Source of the DNA: Roseococcus sp.
Lineage (GTDB): Bacteria; Pseudomonadota; Alphaproteobacteria; Acetobacterales; Acetobacteraceae
Length of the DNA: 64,000 nucleotides
Direction: 5' to 3'
Assembly (NCBI GenBank): GCA_026414745.1
Contig: JAOAIK010000019.1
Span: 1-64,000 of the forward strand
Shown: positions 23,733 to 33,000 of the stretch, in pieces
Position numbering within the stretch: position 1 is the first letter of the stretch
Layout: the number at the start of each line of letters is the position of its first letter
Notes under the pieces: generated by a model
Told to the model about the DNA's origin: nothing
The model's database searches: none
Seen by the model: only the letters and a program-made list of their open reading frames with translations
Position numbers and translations under genes: made by a program

Positions 23733-24784
23733 TCGAGATCCGCCTCGCGCGCAGCCCCGGCGAGCGGCGCGTGGCCCTGCTCAAGGGCGGCAGGATGATC
23801 GGCTACCGGCTCGAGCGCCCCGCCCGCCCCGACGGGGTCGGCGACATCCTGCAGGGCCGCATCGCGGCGGTGATGCCCGCCCTGGCCGGCGCCTTCGTGG
23901 CCCTGCCGGGCGGCGCCACCGGCTTCCTGCCCGAGAGCGAGGCGCCCGGAAAGCGTCTGCCGCCCGAGGGCACCAGGCTGACGCTGCGCGTCACCCGCGC
24001 GGCGCAAGGCGGCAAGGGCCCCCGCCTGTCCGCCCGCACGCCGCAGCTCGCGGGCGAGGGACTGCTCGCCCGCGGCCCCGATCAGGCGCTGCGCTGGGCG
24101 GCGGAACATCCGCGCGCGCGGCTCGTGGTGGACGACGCGGCCGAACAGGCGCGCCTCGTCGCCGCGCTCGGACGCGAGCGGGTGGTCCGCGGCGAGGCCT
24201 TCGACGAGACGCTCGAGGCCGAGGTGGCGCAGCTCGAAACCCCCGAGGCGCCCCTGCCCGGGGGCGGGCGGCTCATCGTCTCGCCCCTGCCCGCGCTCAC
24301 CGCGGTGGATGTCGATTCCGGCGGGGCGGAGCCCATGGCCGCCAACCGCGCCGCCATTCCGGAGTTCGCCCGGCAGCTTCGCCTGCGCGACCTCGCGGGG
24401 CCCATCCTGCTCGACCTCGCCGGGCTGTCGGTGAGGCAGCGCGCCGCGCTCGAGCCGGCGCTGCGCGCCGCGCTGGCCGGGGATGGGCTCGCGCAGCCGC
24501 TGGGCTTCGGACCGCTCGGCCTGTTCGAGCTGCGCCGCGCGCGCATCCACCCGCCCCTGCATGAGGTTCTGGCCGATCGCGCCCTGGCGCGCGGGCTCGC
24601 GCTGCTGCGCCGCGCGACGCGCGAGGCCGCGGCCGCGCCGCACCGCCGCCTCGCCCTTGCCGCACCGCGCCCTGTGCTCGAGGCGCTGCGCGCCCTGCCC
24701 GGCGCGCTCGAGGAATATGCCGCACGCGCCGGCCATGCGCTGACGCTGCGCGAATCGCCGGAGGAGGATCTGGGCGATGCCTGA
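23729..24784 (+). CDS. RNase E/G-like ribonuclease, compact form
   Basis: 351 residues from GTG 23729. An S1-like N-terminal domain ([31 protein letters not shown], ~36-70) is followed by the DNase I-like catalytic domain. That domain keeps the metal-ligand motif VDVDSG (~198) and [20 protein letters not shown] (~218-237). The CPxC zinc-link of RNase E/G is absent, and there is no C-terminal degradosome scaffold. It is much shorter than RNase E and probably a separate small RNA-processing enzyme. It overlaps yacG by 8 nt. Confidence 0.85.
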   Translation: MIEIRLARSPGERRVALLKGGRMIGYRLERPARPDGVGDILQGRIAAVMPALAGAFVALPGGATGFLPESEAPGKRLPPEGTRLTLRVTRAAQGGKGPRLSARTPQLAGEGLLARGPDQALRWAAEHPRARLVVDDAAEQARLVAALGRERVVRGEAFDETLEAEVAQLETPEAPLPGGGRLIVSPLPALTAVDVDSGGAEPMAANRAAIPEFARQLRLRDLAGPILLDLAGLSVRQRAALEPALRAALAGDGLAQPLGFGPLGLFELRRARIHPPLHEVLADRALARGLALLRRATREAAAAPHRRLALAAPRPVLEALRALPGALEEYAARAGHALTLRESPEEDLGDA

Positions 24785-24995
24785 CCATCCCGCCGCGCGC
24801 CCCGCCCCCTGCCCCATCTGCGGCCGGCCCGCCTCGCCGCGCCGGGTGGGCGCGCGCAGCCCCTCGCCCTTCTGTTCCGACCGCTGCCGGCAGGTGGATC
24901 TCGGGCGCTGGCTCACCGGCGCCTATGCCCTGCCGCTCGAGGAGCCGCCGGCGCCCGTCGCGGAGGAGGGGGGAGAGGGGGAGAAGGGGGGCTGA
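24777..24995 (+). CDS. yacG: DNA gyrase inhibitor YacG, zinc-binding
   Basis: 72 residues with a C4 zinc motif: C12-x2-C15 (PCPICGRP) and C33-x3-C37 ([16 protein letters not shown]), then the conserved GAYALPLEE. YacG binds GyrB and blocks DNA binding. The C-terminal Glu/Gly tail is low complexity. It is coupled to the RNase gene. Confidence 0.93.
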   Translation: MPDHPAARPAPCPICGRPASPRRVGARSPSPFCSDRCRQVDLGRWLTGAYALPLEEPPAPVAEEGGEGEKGG

Positions 24996-25008
24996 GCCGC
25001 ACCCCGGC

Positions 25009-25037
25009 TGGACACCCCCGCGCCCCTTCGCTATCAC
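25009..25037 (+). promoter_or_regulatory. Sigma-70-type promoter for tRNA-Phe
   Basis: -35 TGGACA (25009-25014), 17-nt spacer, -10 TATCAC (25032-25037). The start is predicted near 25044, nine bases before the mature tRNA. Confidence 0.5.
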
Positions 25038-25052
25038 CCCGCGACCGACGGC

Positions 25053-25128
25053 GCCCAGGTAGCTCAGTTGGTAGAGCATGCGACTGAAAATCGCAGTGTC
25101 GCTGGTTCGATTCCGGCCCTGGGCACCA
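25053..25128 (+). tRNA. tRNA-Phe (anticodon GAA)
   Basis: 76 nt with encoded CCA. Acceptor arms GCCCAGG (25053-25059) and CCTGGGC pair perfectly. The D arm is GCTC...GAGC. The anticodon stem is TGCGA/TCGCA with loop CTGAAAA, giving anticodon GAA at 25086-25088. The T loop contains GGTTCGATTCC. All canonical features are present. Confidence 0.98.
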
Positions 25129-25174
25129 GTCCTCCCCCCTGCCGCCCCACTCCGGCCTGCGCGAAGGGACCGCC

Positions 25175-25396
25175 ATGTCCGACACGCTCCCCTTCCGCAG
25201 CGAAATCCGCTTCAGCGCCCCGCAGGAAAATGACCTCTTCCAGGGCGAGCGGGTGCGCTATGCCGGCACGGTGGAGGGACAGATCCGCCTCGAGTTCTTC
25301 AATCGGGCCGGCGAGCGCTGCACGCTGAGCTTCCCGGTGAAGGATCTGAAGTCGGTGCTGGATTTCCGCACCCTGTTCAGCCTGTTCCGGCGCTGA
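25175..25396 (+). CDS. Small protein of unknown function
   Basis: 73 residues: MSDTLPFRSEIRFSAPQ then alternating hydrophobic/charged strands (VRYAGTVEGQIRLEFFNRAG, CTLSFPVKDLKSVLDF) and an amphipathic RTLFSLFRR end. It may be a small beta-sandwich or PilZ-like fold, but no family is recognised. AAGGGA precedes the ATG. It lies 46 nt after tRNA-Phe and overlaps the convergent glycosyltransferase by 20 nt. Confidence 0.55.
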   Translation: MSDTLPFRSEIRFSAPQENDLFQGERVRYAGTVEGQIRLEFFNRAGERCTLSFPVKDLKSVLDFRTLFSLFRR

Positions 25397-26654
25397 GCGT
25401 CCGCGCATAGGCGGCCAGCGCGGCGCAGCGCGCCTCCGCCGGCGGGGCAGTCCAGGCGGCGGCCAGGGCGCGCGCCTCGGCCTGCGGCCCCTCCTCCAGC
25501 AGCGCCGCCATGGCCCCCGCCCAGTCCTCCACCGCCTGGACCGGGAGCAGCCGGGCGTGCCCGCCCAGATATTCGCGGTGCACGGGAATGTCGGAGGCGA
25601 GCACCGGCACGCCGAGCGCCAGCGCCTCCTGCGCCGGGTAGTCGAAGCCCTCCTCCAGCGAGGGCGCCACGAGCGCGCTGGCGCCCGCGAGAAGCTGCCG
25701 CAGCGCGGCATCGCTGAGCCCGTCCGCGCGGCGCAGCCAGGGCAGCCCCTCGCCGCCCGCCAGGGCGGCGGCGGCATCGGCGCCTGGCGCCCCCACCAGC
25801 ACGAGCTCCGCGTCGGCCACCGCGCGCAGCCGCCGCAGCGCCGCGATCACCGTCACGAGGTTCTTGCGCGCCGTGAACAGCCCTGCCGCGACGAAGAAGG
25901 GCCGTGCAGGGCGCACCCTCGCCACGGGGCCGCGCAGCGTGGGCGGCAGGGGCAGCGGCATGGGGCGCGCGGGCGGCAGCGCAAGGCCCCGCGCCGCCGC
26001 CGTCGCGGCGATGCGCGCCGCCGAATCGCGCGAGTTGGTGGTCAGCGCGAAGCCCCCCGCCGCGAGATGGGCGAAGATCCGCCCGAAGGCCTCGGGCAGC
26101 CCCGGCACCGCGAATTCCGGCCGGCGCAGGGGGATCTCGTCGTGCAGATGCGCGAGCCGCGCGCGCGCAGGCGCGAGAGCCGCAATGAGCCGCGGGTCGT
26201 CCAGGTTGCGGTGCGAGAGGTTGACATAGACGGCCCCCCCCAGCGCCGCCTCGCCGAGCACCGGCGCCCGGCGCGGGCGGAAGCGCAGCGCGGCCCGCGC
26301 CCAGGAAAGGCGCTCGGCAAGGCCAGGGCGCCCCTCGCCCGGGGCGAGGCGCAGCGGCCGCAGCGCCCGCCTCCCCCCGGCGAGATAGGCGGCGACGCGC
26401 CGGCAGTCCGCATCCCCCTCCCGCCCCGCCCAGCGCGCCAGCGCCCCGCCCACCACCGCCGCCGCCACCGCGCGCGGCAGCAGCCGCACCGCCCCGCCAT
26501 CGGTGAAGACGAAGCCCGCCTCGGGGTCATGGCGCAGCAGGTGGTCGGCGAAGAGCGCCTCGAACCGGTCTATGCCGCCCGGCGCGCGCCGCGCCCCCCG
26601 CCAGAGCAGGCGGGAGAGATCGAGCAGCAGGCGCGGCTCAGTCGAGCGCGTCAT
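25377..26654 (-). CDS. Glycosyltransferase, GT4-like, last gene of the leftward lipid operon
   Basis: 425 residues from ATG 26654. The N-terminal half is Arg-rich and divergent (LLLDLSRLLWRGARRAPGGIDRFE; YVNLSHRNLDD). The C-terminal donor domain carries FFVAAGLFTARKNLVTVIAALRRL, a GAPGAD loop, and SLEEGFDYPAQEALALGVPVLASDIPVHREYLG with the E-x7-E motif. It would transfer a sugar from a nucleotide donor at the membrane. It overlaps the acyltransferase by 17 nt, so it most likely acts on the lipid made by this operon. Acceptor unproven. Confidence 0.85.
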   Translation of the reverse strand: MTRSTEPRLLLDLSRLLWRGARRAPGGIDRFEALFADHLLRHDPEAGFVFTDGGAVRLLPRAVAAAVVGGALARWAGREGDADCRRVAAYLAGGRRALRPLRLAPGEGRPGLAERLSWARAALRFRPRRAPVLGEAALGGAVYVNLSHRNLDDPRLIAALAPARARLAHLHDEIPLRRPEFAVPGLPEAFGRIFAHLAAGGFALTTNSRDSAARIAATAAARGLALPPARPMPLPLPPTLRGPVARVRPARPFFVAAGLFTARKNLVTVIAALRRLRAVADAELVLVGAPGADAAAALAGGEGLPWLRRADGLSDAALRQLLAGASALVAPSLEEGFDYPAQEALALGVPVLASDIPVHREYLGGHARLLPVQAVEDWAGAMAALLEEGPQAEARALAAAWTAPPAEARCAALAAYARTLSAGTG

Positions 26655-27561
26655 CGAGGAAATACCACTGGTCGAGATAGGGACGGATGGCCGGCTCGAT
26701 CCACTCGTTGAGCAGCGCCACATCGGCGAGCAGCCCGGCCTCGCCCCGTTCGGCGCGCGGCGGCAGGCGGCGCGGCGGGGGGAACAGCACACGGAAGCGG
26801 TTGCCGGGCAGGCGGATCACCTGGTTCACGACGATGACCGCATCGGTGGCGCGCGCCAGCCGCGCCGCCACGGCAAGGTTGCCGCGGCTGTGCGGGGGGC
26901 GCCCGAAGAGAGGGGCCATGAGCCGGCCGGCCCGCGCCTCGTCGCCGAAGACGGCGACGACGCGGCCCTCGCGCAGCTCCCTGAGCCCCTGGCGCACCCC
27001 GGCCGGGGTGGGCTCGAGCAGCCGCACGCCAAGGCGCGTGCGCAGCGCGCGCAGCACGCGCGTCCCGCCGAGGCTCTCCGCCTCCTCGTAGAAGGAGGAG
27101 AGCGGCACGCCGAGCTCGCGCAGCGCCGCCCCCAGCAGCTCCCAATTGCCGGTGTGCAGGGACAGGCCGAGCAGCGGCCCCGCCTTGTGCGCGGCCACCC
27201 CCGCCTCATGGCCCACCATCTCCACCCGGCCGCGGGCGAACTGGCGCTCGATGGTGGCGATCTCGCCCACCAGCGAGGCGAGGTGGATCAGGAAACGTTG
27301 CGCCATCGCCTCGCGCTCGGGCTCGGGCAGATGCGGGCAAAGCCGTGCCAGGTTGCGCCGCGCCCCCTCCAGCACCCAGGGTCGCGCGAGGCGCAGCTCC
27401 GCGAGCGTGAAGCGGCGGGCAAGCGCCGGGCCGAGATCCATGGGCAGGCGGCGGAAGGCGGCATCCAGCGCCACCTCCCAGGCGTCGCGCGCGCGGTTGA
27501 GCAGGGTGGGCCGCCGGCGGGCGAGCCGCGCGGCCAGGATGGGGTTCGCCTCCTCGCTCAC
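26638..27561 (-). CDS. LpxL/HtrB-family lysophospholipid-type acyltransferase
   Basis: 307 residues from GTG 27561 (GTGA overlap with the P450 stop). The family motif H136-x4-E141 appears in LSLHTGNWELLGAAL, followed by VVAVFGDEARAGRLMAPLFGRP, equivalent to the second conserved block of LpxL/LpxM enzymes. The canonical lipid A genes are not nearby. Its place in an operon with a reductase, P450 and glycosyltransferase, divergent from a PKS and SPT-like gene, suggests it N- or O-acylates a long-chain base or related lipid. That substrate is an inference; lipid A acylation is the alternative. Confidence 0.85.
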   Translation of the reverse strand: MSEEANPILAARLARRRPTLLNRARDAWEVALDAAFRRLPMDLGPALARRFTLAELRLARPWVLEGARRNLARLCPHLPEPEREAMAQRFLIHLASLVGEIATIERQFARGRVEMVGHEAGVAAHKAGPLLGLSLHTGNWELLGAALRELGVPLSSFYEEAESLGGTRVLRALRTRLGVRLLEPTPAGVRQGLRELREGRVVAVFGDEARAGRLMAPLFGRPPHSRGNLAVAARLARATDAVIVVNQVIRLPGNRFRVLFPPPRRLPPRAERGEAGLLADVALLNEWIEPAIRPYLDQWYFLDDALD

Positions 27562-29006
27562 CGCGCCACGGCCCGCACCCACAAGGGCGCGCGCGGCCGC
27601 AGCGAGAGCCGCGCCACCGGCTCGGCCACCACGCCCGGGCGCAGCAGCAGGCGGAAGCGCCGCGCGAGCGTGGCGAGGCAGATCATCGCCTCCGCCATGC
27701 CGAAGGCGAGGCCCGCGCAGACGCGGGGCCCCGCGGAGAAGGGGATGTAGCTGTAGGGCCGCGGCCGCGCCTCGCCGAGGAAGCGTTCGGGGCGGAAGGC
27801 GTGCGGCGCCTCCCACAGGTCGGGGGAGCGGTGCAGCAGCCAGGGCACCACCAGCACCAGCGCGTCCTTCTCCACCTCCAGCCCGCCGATGGCCATGGCC
27901 TCGCCGGCCTGGCGGGGCAGGATGGGCACGGGCGGGTAGAGGCGCATGGTCTCCTCGATCACCGCGCGCGTGTACGACAGGCGCGGCAGGTCATCGAGCC
28001 CCACCCCTCCCGGCGACAGGGCGGCGTCCAGCTCCGCGTGCAGGGCGGTCTCGGCCCAGGGGGCCTTGGCGAGCAGGTAGAAGGCCCAGGTGAGCACGGC
28101 GGCGGTGGTCTCATGGCCCGCCATGAAGATGGTCGCGGCCTCGTTGCGCACGGCGGCGAGCGCGGCCTCGCTCACCGCGCCCTCGCCGGCGCGGCGCAGC
28201 AGCCAGTCGAGGATGGAGCCCGCCTCGCCCTCGCCGCGGAGATGGCCGGCGACGAGCCCCTCGACCACCGCCTGCACCTCGGCCGCGGCCTCGCGCACCG
28301 CGGGGCGGCGGTCCTGCGCCCAGCCCTCGGACCAGCCGAGGAAATAGCCGAGGTTGAAGCTGTCCACCGCGGCCTGGTAGCGGGCGAAGCCGCGCACGAT
28401 GCGGCGCAGCGCCTCGGCGGGCAGGCGCCGGCCGAACACGCTGCGCGCGATGATGCCGGCGGTGAGTTCCGCCATCTCGGCCAGCAGGTCGTGCTCGGCC
28501 TCGGGGCCGGCCGCCGCCCAGCGCGCGGCGAGCGCGGCCGCCGCCTCGCTCATCAGGGGCGCGAAGGCGGGCAGGTGGCTGCGGTGGACGATGTCGGCCA
28601 CGATCGGCCGGCGCTGGCGCCAGGTCGCGCCGTCGCTGACGAAGAGGCCGTCGCCCAGAAGGGGTGCGAGGGAGCGGCGCATCATCGCCCCCTTGCGCTC
28701 GAAGGCGGCGTGATGGGTGACGAAGACGGCGCGCACGGAGTCCGGGTTGTTGAACACGCAGACCTGGCGGCGCAGCAGGCGGAAGCGGAAATCCTCGGCG
28801 GCGAAGGCCTCCTCCGTCCAGCCGGCCAGCAGGCTCTCGCGCGCCAGCAGAAGGGCGCGCAGCGGTCCCGGCGGGGCGGGCAGCGGCGGCGGATGGGCGG
28901 GGATCAGCGCGCCCTCCTCCACCCGCTCCACGAAGGCGGGCGCGGCGGCGAGGCGCGCCAGCGCGCGGTCGAGCAGCCCGGGCACCGGCTCAGTCCCGCG
29001 GTTCAT
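27558..29006 (-). CDS. Cytochrome P450
   Basis: 482 residues, full length, no signal peptide. I-helix oxygen-activation motif AGHETT (296-301), ExxR motif E352-R355 (ETMRLYPPVPILPR), PERF region (FRPERFLGE) and heme loop FSAGPRVCAG with axial Cys430. The overall pattern resembles fatty-acyl/alkane-type class I/III P450s. In this operon a hydroxylase of a long alkyl chain is the simplest role. The redox partner is not encoded here. It overlaps its neighbours by 17 and 4 nt. Confidence 0.93.
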   Translation of the reverse strand: MNRGTEPVPGLLDRALARLAAAPAFVERVEEGALIPAHPPPLPAPPGPLRALLLARESLLAGWTEEAFAAEDFRFRLLRRQVCVFNNPDSVRAVFVTHHAAFERKGAMMRRSLAPLLGDGLFVSDGATWRQRRPIVADIVHRSHLPAFAPLMSEAAAALAARWAAAGPEAEHDLLAEMAELTAGIIARSVFGRRLPAEALRRIVRGFARYQAAVDSFNLGYFLGWSEGWAQDRRPAVREAAAEVQAVVEGLVAGHLRGEGEAGSILDWLLRRAGEGAVSEAALAAVRNEAATIFMAGHETTAAVLTWAFYLLAKAPWAETALHAELDAALSPGGVGLDDLPRLSYTRAVIEETMRLYPPVPILPRQAGEAMAIGGLEVEKDALVLVVPWLLHRSPDLWEAPHAFRPERFLGEARPRPYSYIPFSAGPRVCAGLAFGMAEAMICLATLARRFRLLLRPGVVAEPVARLSLRPRAPLWVRAVAR

Positions 29007-29799
29007 ACCGTTCCATGAGGCGGCGCTGGGCGCGGTGCAGCCCGGGCTGGATCAGCCAGGGCAGGCGGTGCAGCAGCGCCACACCAAGGCCGGGCGTGAC
29101 ATGGCGGCGGCCGCGTTCGGCTCCCTCCAGGATCAGCCGCGCCACATGCTGCGGCGCAAAAACTCGATTGCTTCGCAGGAAGAGTTCTGCGACCCTCGGC
29201 CGCCTGGCCCGCTCCTCGCGCAACTGGGGGGTGTCGGTATCCGGCGGGAAGGCGGTCGTGACGGTGATGCCGGAAAGGCCGAGCTCGAGATGCAGGATGT
29301 CCCCGAGCGCGCGCAGCGCGGCCTTGCCCGGCGCATAGCCCGAATAGCCGTAGAAGCTGCCCAGCGCCGCCGCCGAGGAGACGAGCACGACCCGCCCGCG
29401 CCGCGCCCGGCGCATGGTGGGCAGGCAGGCGCGCAGCAGGTTCACCGCGCCCTGGTAGTTGGTGGCCCATTGCGCCGCATGGTCCTCGGCGGCGAGATCG
29501 AGGAAGCGGCCGGGCAGGACGATGCCCGCGCAGGCGATGCACCAGCCGGGCGGGCCGTGCTCGGTCAGGGCCGTGGCGATTGCGGCCTCCAGGGCCGCGG
29601 CCTCGCGGACATCGGCGGGAAGGGGCAGGAAGCGGGCGCGCGCCTCGGGCGGAAGGGACGCCCGGGCCGCGGCCAGGCCCTCGGCCCCGCGGGCGATGGC
29701 GAGCACCCGCGCGCCGCGCGCGAGCAGCCCCTCGGAAAGGGCAAGACCGATGCCGCTCGAGGCGCCGCTGACCACGGCAAGCACGTCGTTGCCGGCCAC
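28990..29799 (-). CDS. Short-chain dehydrogenase, 3-ketodihydrosphingosine-reductase-like
   Basis: 269 residues. The NADP-binding motif GASSGIG is at 12-18. The catalytic set is N114 (TNYQG), S142 (VSSAAA) and Y155xxxK159 (YAPGK). The C-terminal extension VTPGLGVALLHRLPWLIQPGLHRAQRRLMERY is hydrophobic and resembles the membrane-associating tail of KDSR-type reductases. First gene of the leftward operon, divergent from the PKS. With an SPT-like enzyme across the promoter region, reduction of a 3-keto long-chain base is the likely reaction. SDR membership is certain; the substrate is inferred. Confidence 0.85.
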   Translation of the reverse strand: MAGNDVLAVVSGASSGIGLALSEGLLARGARVLAIARGAEGLAAARASLPPEARARFLPLPADVREAAALEAAIATALTEHGPPGWCIACAGIVLPGRFLDLAAEDHAAQWATNYQGAVNLLRACLPTMRRARRGRVVLVSSAAALGSFYGYSGYAPGKAALRALGDILHLELGLSGITVTTAFPPDTDTPQLREERARRPRVAELFLRSNRVFAPQHVARLILEGAERGRRHVTPGLGVALLHRLPWLIQPGLHRAQRRLMERYEPRD

Positions 29800-30089
29800 G
29801 CAGTGACCCCCTTCCGCCCTCTTGCCGGGTCTCCGTTGCGCGGGCGGGCCTTTCCGTCAATGCGACAGGAACGGACGTATCACGACAGCCTTCCCGTCAC
29901 CCTCCGCGCCGGTCCCGGCGGGGCAGCGCGGCAGCCCCGTGGCGACATGCCAGGAACAAGGCCCGTGCGCGCCGCCGTGTCCGGGGCGACCGTCCTGTCC
30001 GGGGGCGGGGCGGGCCCCCGCCAAGCTCGCGACTTGTCGTTGACGCCTGGGCGCGCCGGTGTTTATTTCTCTACAAACATATTCCAAAA
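29800..30089. promoter_or_regulatory. Divergent control region between the reductase operon and the PKS operon
   Basis: About 290 nt without a gene. It holds a perfect 7-bp inverted repeat GGCGGGG (30004-30010)/CCCCGCC (30016-30022) and a doubled GTCCGGGG, then an abrupt A+T-rich stretch (about 30060-30090) unusual for this genome. The sharing of one control region implies co-regulation of the two lipid operons. Confidence 0.5.
30040..30069 (+). promoter_or_regulatory. Candidate sigma-70 promoter of the PKS operon
   Basis: TTGACG at 30040-30045 and, 16-18 nt on, TTTATT/TATTTC (30062-30069) in the only A+T-rich stretch nearby. A start near 30076 would give a ~70-nt leader for the GTG at 30144. 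Confidence 0.4.
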
Positions 30090-33000
30090 GTGAGACGATC
30101 GCATGGGGATCGCCGAGGGCCATCCGTCCAGGAAATCGACGCCGTGATCACCGTCCCGGACGTGCCCCTCGGCATTCTCGGCCTCGCCGCGCGTCTTCCG
30201 GGCGCGCCCGACCTCGATGCGCTGTGGTCGGTGCTGGACGAGCAGCGCTCCACGGTCACCGACCGGCCTCCGCCGGACCGCTGGCATCCGGAACGCTTCC
30301 TCAACCCCAATCCGCGCGTGCGCGGGGCCACCTACACCTTCGCCGGCGGCTATCTGTCCGACGCGCACGCCTTCGATGCCCAGGCCTTCGGCCTTTCGCC
30401 GCGCGAGGCGGCGCAGATGGACCCGCAGCAGCGCCTGATGCTGGAGGTGGTCTGGGAGGCGCTCGAGGATGCGGGCATCCCCCCCTCCTCCCTGGCCGGG
30501 CGGACGGTGGGCGTCTATGTCGGCGCCTCGGCCACCGACTATGCGGATGTGCCGCTGCTCGATCTCGGCGCCATCGAGGCGCATTTCATGACGGGCAACA
30601 GCCTGTCCATCATCGCCAACCGCGTCTCCTACGTCTTCGACCTCAAGGGCCCCAGCCTGACGCTCGACACCGCCTGCTCCTCCTCGCTCGTGGCCCTGGC
30701 GGAGGCGGCCATGGCGCTCGAGGGCGGGCGGATCGAGCTCGCCATCGTCGGCGGGGTGAATGTGCTCGCCTCCCCCGCCCCCTTCATCGGCTTCTCGCGG
30801 GCGGGGATGCTCTCGCCCACCGGCCGGTCGCGTCCCTTCTCCGCGCTCGCCGACGGTTATGTGCGCAGCGAGGGGGCGGTCGCCCTGGTGCTGGGCAAGC
30901 TCTCGGAGGCGCGACGCTACGCCCGGCCGCGGGCCCTGCTGCGCGCCATCGGCGTGAACTCGGACGGGCGGACGAACGGCATCAATCTGCCCTCCGTCGA
31001 GGGGCAGGGCAGCCTGCTCGCCGCCGTCTATGACCGGGCGGGCATCGCCCCGTCGGCGCTGGATTTCGTCGAGGCGCATGGCACCGGCACCCGCGCCGGC
31101 GATCCGGTGGAGGCGCGCGCCATCGGCACGGCGCTTGCGCGCGGGCGCAACGCGCCGCTGCCGATCGGCTCGGTGAAGTCCAACATCGGCCATCTGGAGG
31201 CGGCCTCGGGCCTCGCCGGCCTCGCCAAATGCGTGCTCGCGCTCGAGCATCGCCGCCTGCCGGCGAGCCTCTATCTCGAGCAGGTCAACCCGCAGATCCC
31301 GGTGGAGGAGCTCGGCCTCGCCCCCGCGGCGCAGCCCGTGGCGCTCGCCCCGGCGGGGCGGCTGCTCGCCGGGCTGTGCAACTACGGCTTCGGCGGCACC
31401 AACGCCCATGCCGTGCTGGAGAGCGCCCCCCTGTCCGAGGCCGGGGCGCCGCGCGGGGACGGCCGCGATGTGCTGCTGCTCTCCGCCCATACGCGCGAAG
31501 CGCTTCAGGCGCTGGCCGGCGACTATGCGCGCGCCCTGCGCGAACACGAGGCGGGCTCGATCGCGGCCGAGGCGGAGGCAACGCGCGACCGTCTGCGTCA
31601 TCGGCTCGTGCTCGACCTTGCCGGCCGCGGCGATCCGGTGGCCGAACTCGAGGCCTTCCACCGCACCGGGCGCCCGGCCACACCGCTCGCGGCCATCCAG
31701 GGCGAGGCGGTGGCGGGACGGGCGCGCGTCGCCTTCGTCTTCTCGGGGAACGGCAGCCAGTGGCCCGGCATGGGCCGGGCGGCCTACCGGGCCAATCGCC
31801 GCTTCCGCGCCGTCTTCGACGAGATCGCCGAACGGGTGCGCGCGGAGGGCGGAACCTGCCCGCTCGCGACCATGGAGGCCGCCGATTGCGCCGAGCGGCT
31901 GCGCCTGACCAGCGCCGCCCAGCCGCTCATCTTCGCCACCCAGATCGCGCTCGTCGCGGCGCTGGAGGCGCAAGGCCTGCGCCCCGACGTGATCCTCGGC
32001 CATTCCGTCGGCGAGGTGGCGGCGGCCTGCGCCTCGGGCGCGCTCCGGCTCGAGGACGCGGTGCGGCTGATCGTGCGCCGCAGCGCCCAGCAGGAGTTCG
32101 CGCGCGATCTCGGCCGCATGGCGGTGCTCGCCTGCGACGGGGCGCGCGCCGCCGACCTCATCGCCGAGGCGGGCGGGGGCAACGTGGAGGTGGCGGCCCT
32201 CAACGGCCCGGCCTCGACCACCATCTCGGGCTCGCACGAGGGCGTCGCCGGGGTGGTCGCCGCGGCGCGGCGGGAACGGCTCGCCGCCGTCCAGCTCGAT
32301 ATCGAGTACCCCTTCCACAGCGCGCTGCTCGAGCCCGCGCGCGCAGCGCTGATCGCGGCCCTGGAAGGCATCGTCCCGCAACCGACCCACACGCCCTTCG
32401 TGTCGACCGTCACCGGCCAGGTCACCGCAGGCGATTGCCTCGATCCGGCCTACTGGTGGTCGAATGTGCGCGCGCCGGTGCTGTTCCAGCCGGCCGTGGA
32501 GGCGGCGCTGGCCGAGGCCTCGGTGGTGGTGGAGATCGGCCCCCGCCCCATCCTCGGGGGCACGATCGCCGAGGTAGCCCGGGCGGCGGGGCGCCGCGCT
32601 GCCGTGCTGCCGAGCCTGACGCAGGAGGCCCCGCCGCCGGGCGGCGATCCCATCCGACGCATCGTCCTCGAGGCGCTGGCGCGCGGCGCCGATCCCGGGC
32701 CGCGCCAGCACCCGGCGCCGAGCCCGCGCCGCGGCCCGCGCCGGCTCCCGCGCATGCGCTGGAACCGCACGCGCTACCGCATCGACCCGACGCCCGAGGC
32801 ATACGGGATCTACGGCGTCGAGCACACCCCGGTGCATCCGCTGCTCGGCGCGCGCATCGCCCCGGGCGGCGCGGAATGGCGCCACCTGCTCGGGACCGAC
32901 ATCCTTCCCTTCCTCGCGGGGCATCGCGTGGACGGCGAGGTGGTCGTCCCCGCCACCGCCTACATCGAGATCATGATCGCCGCGGGGCGCGAGGCGCTGG

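Noticed and set aside
25129-25174. Attachment site at the 3' end of tRNA-Phe
   Set aside because: No integrase and no repeat of the tRNA 3' end were found in the window.
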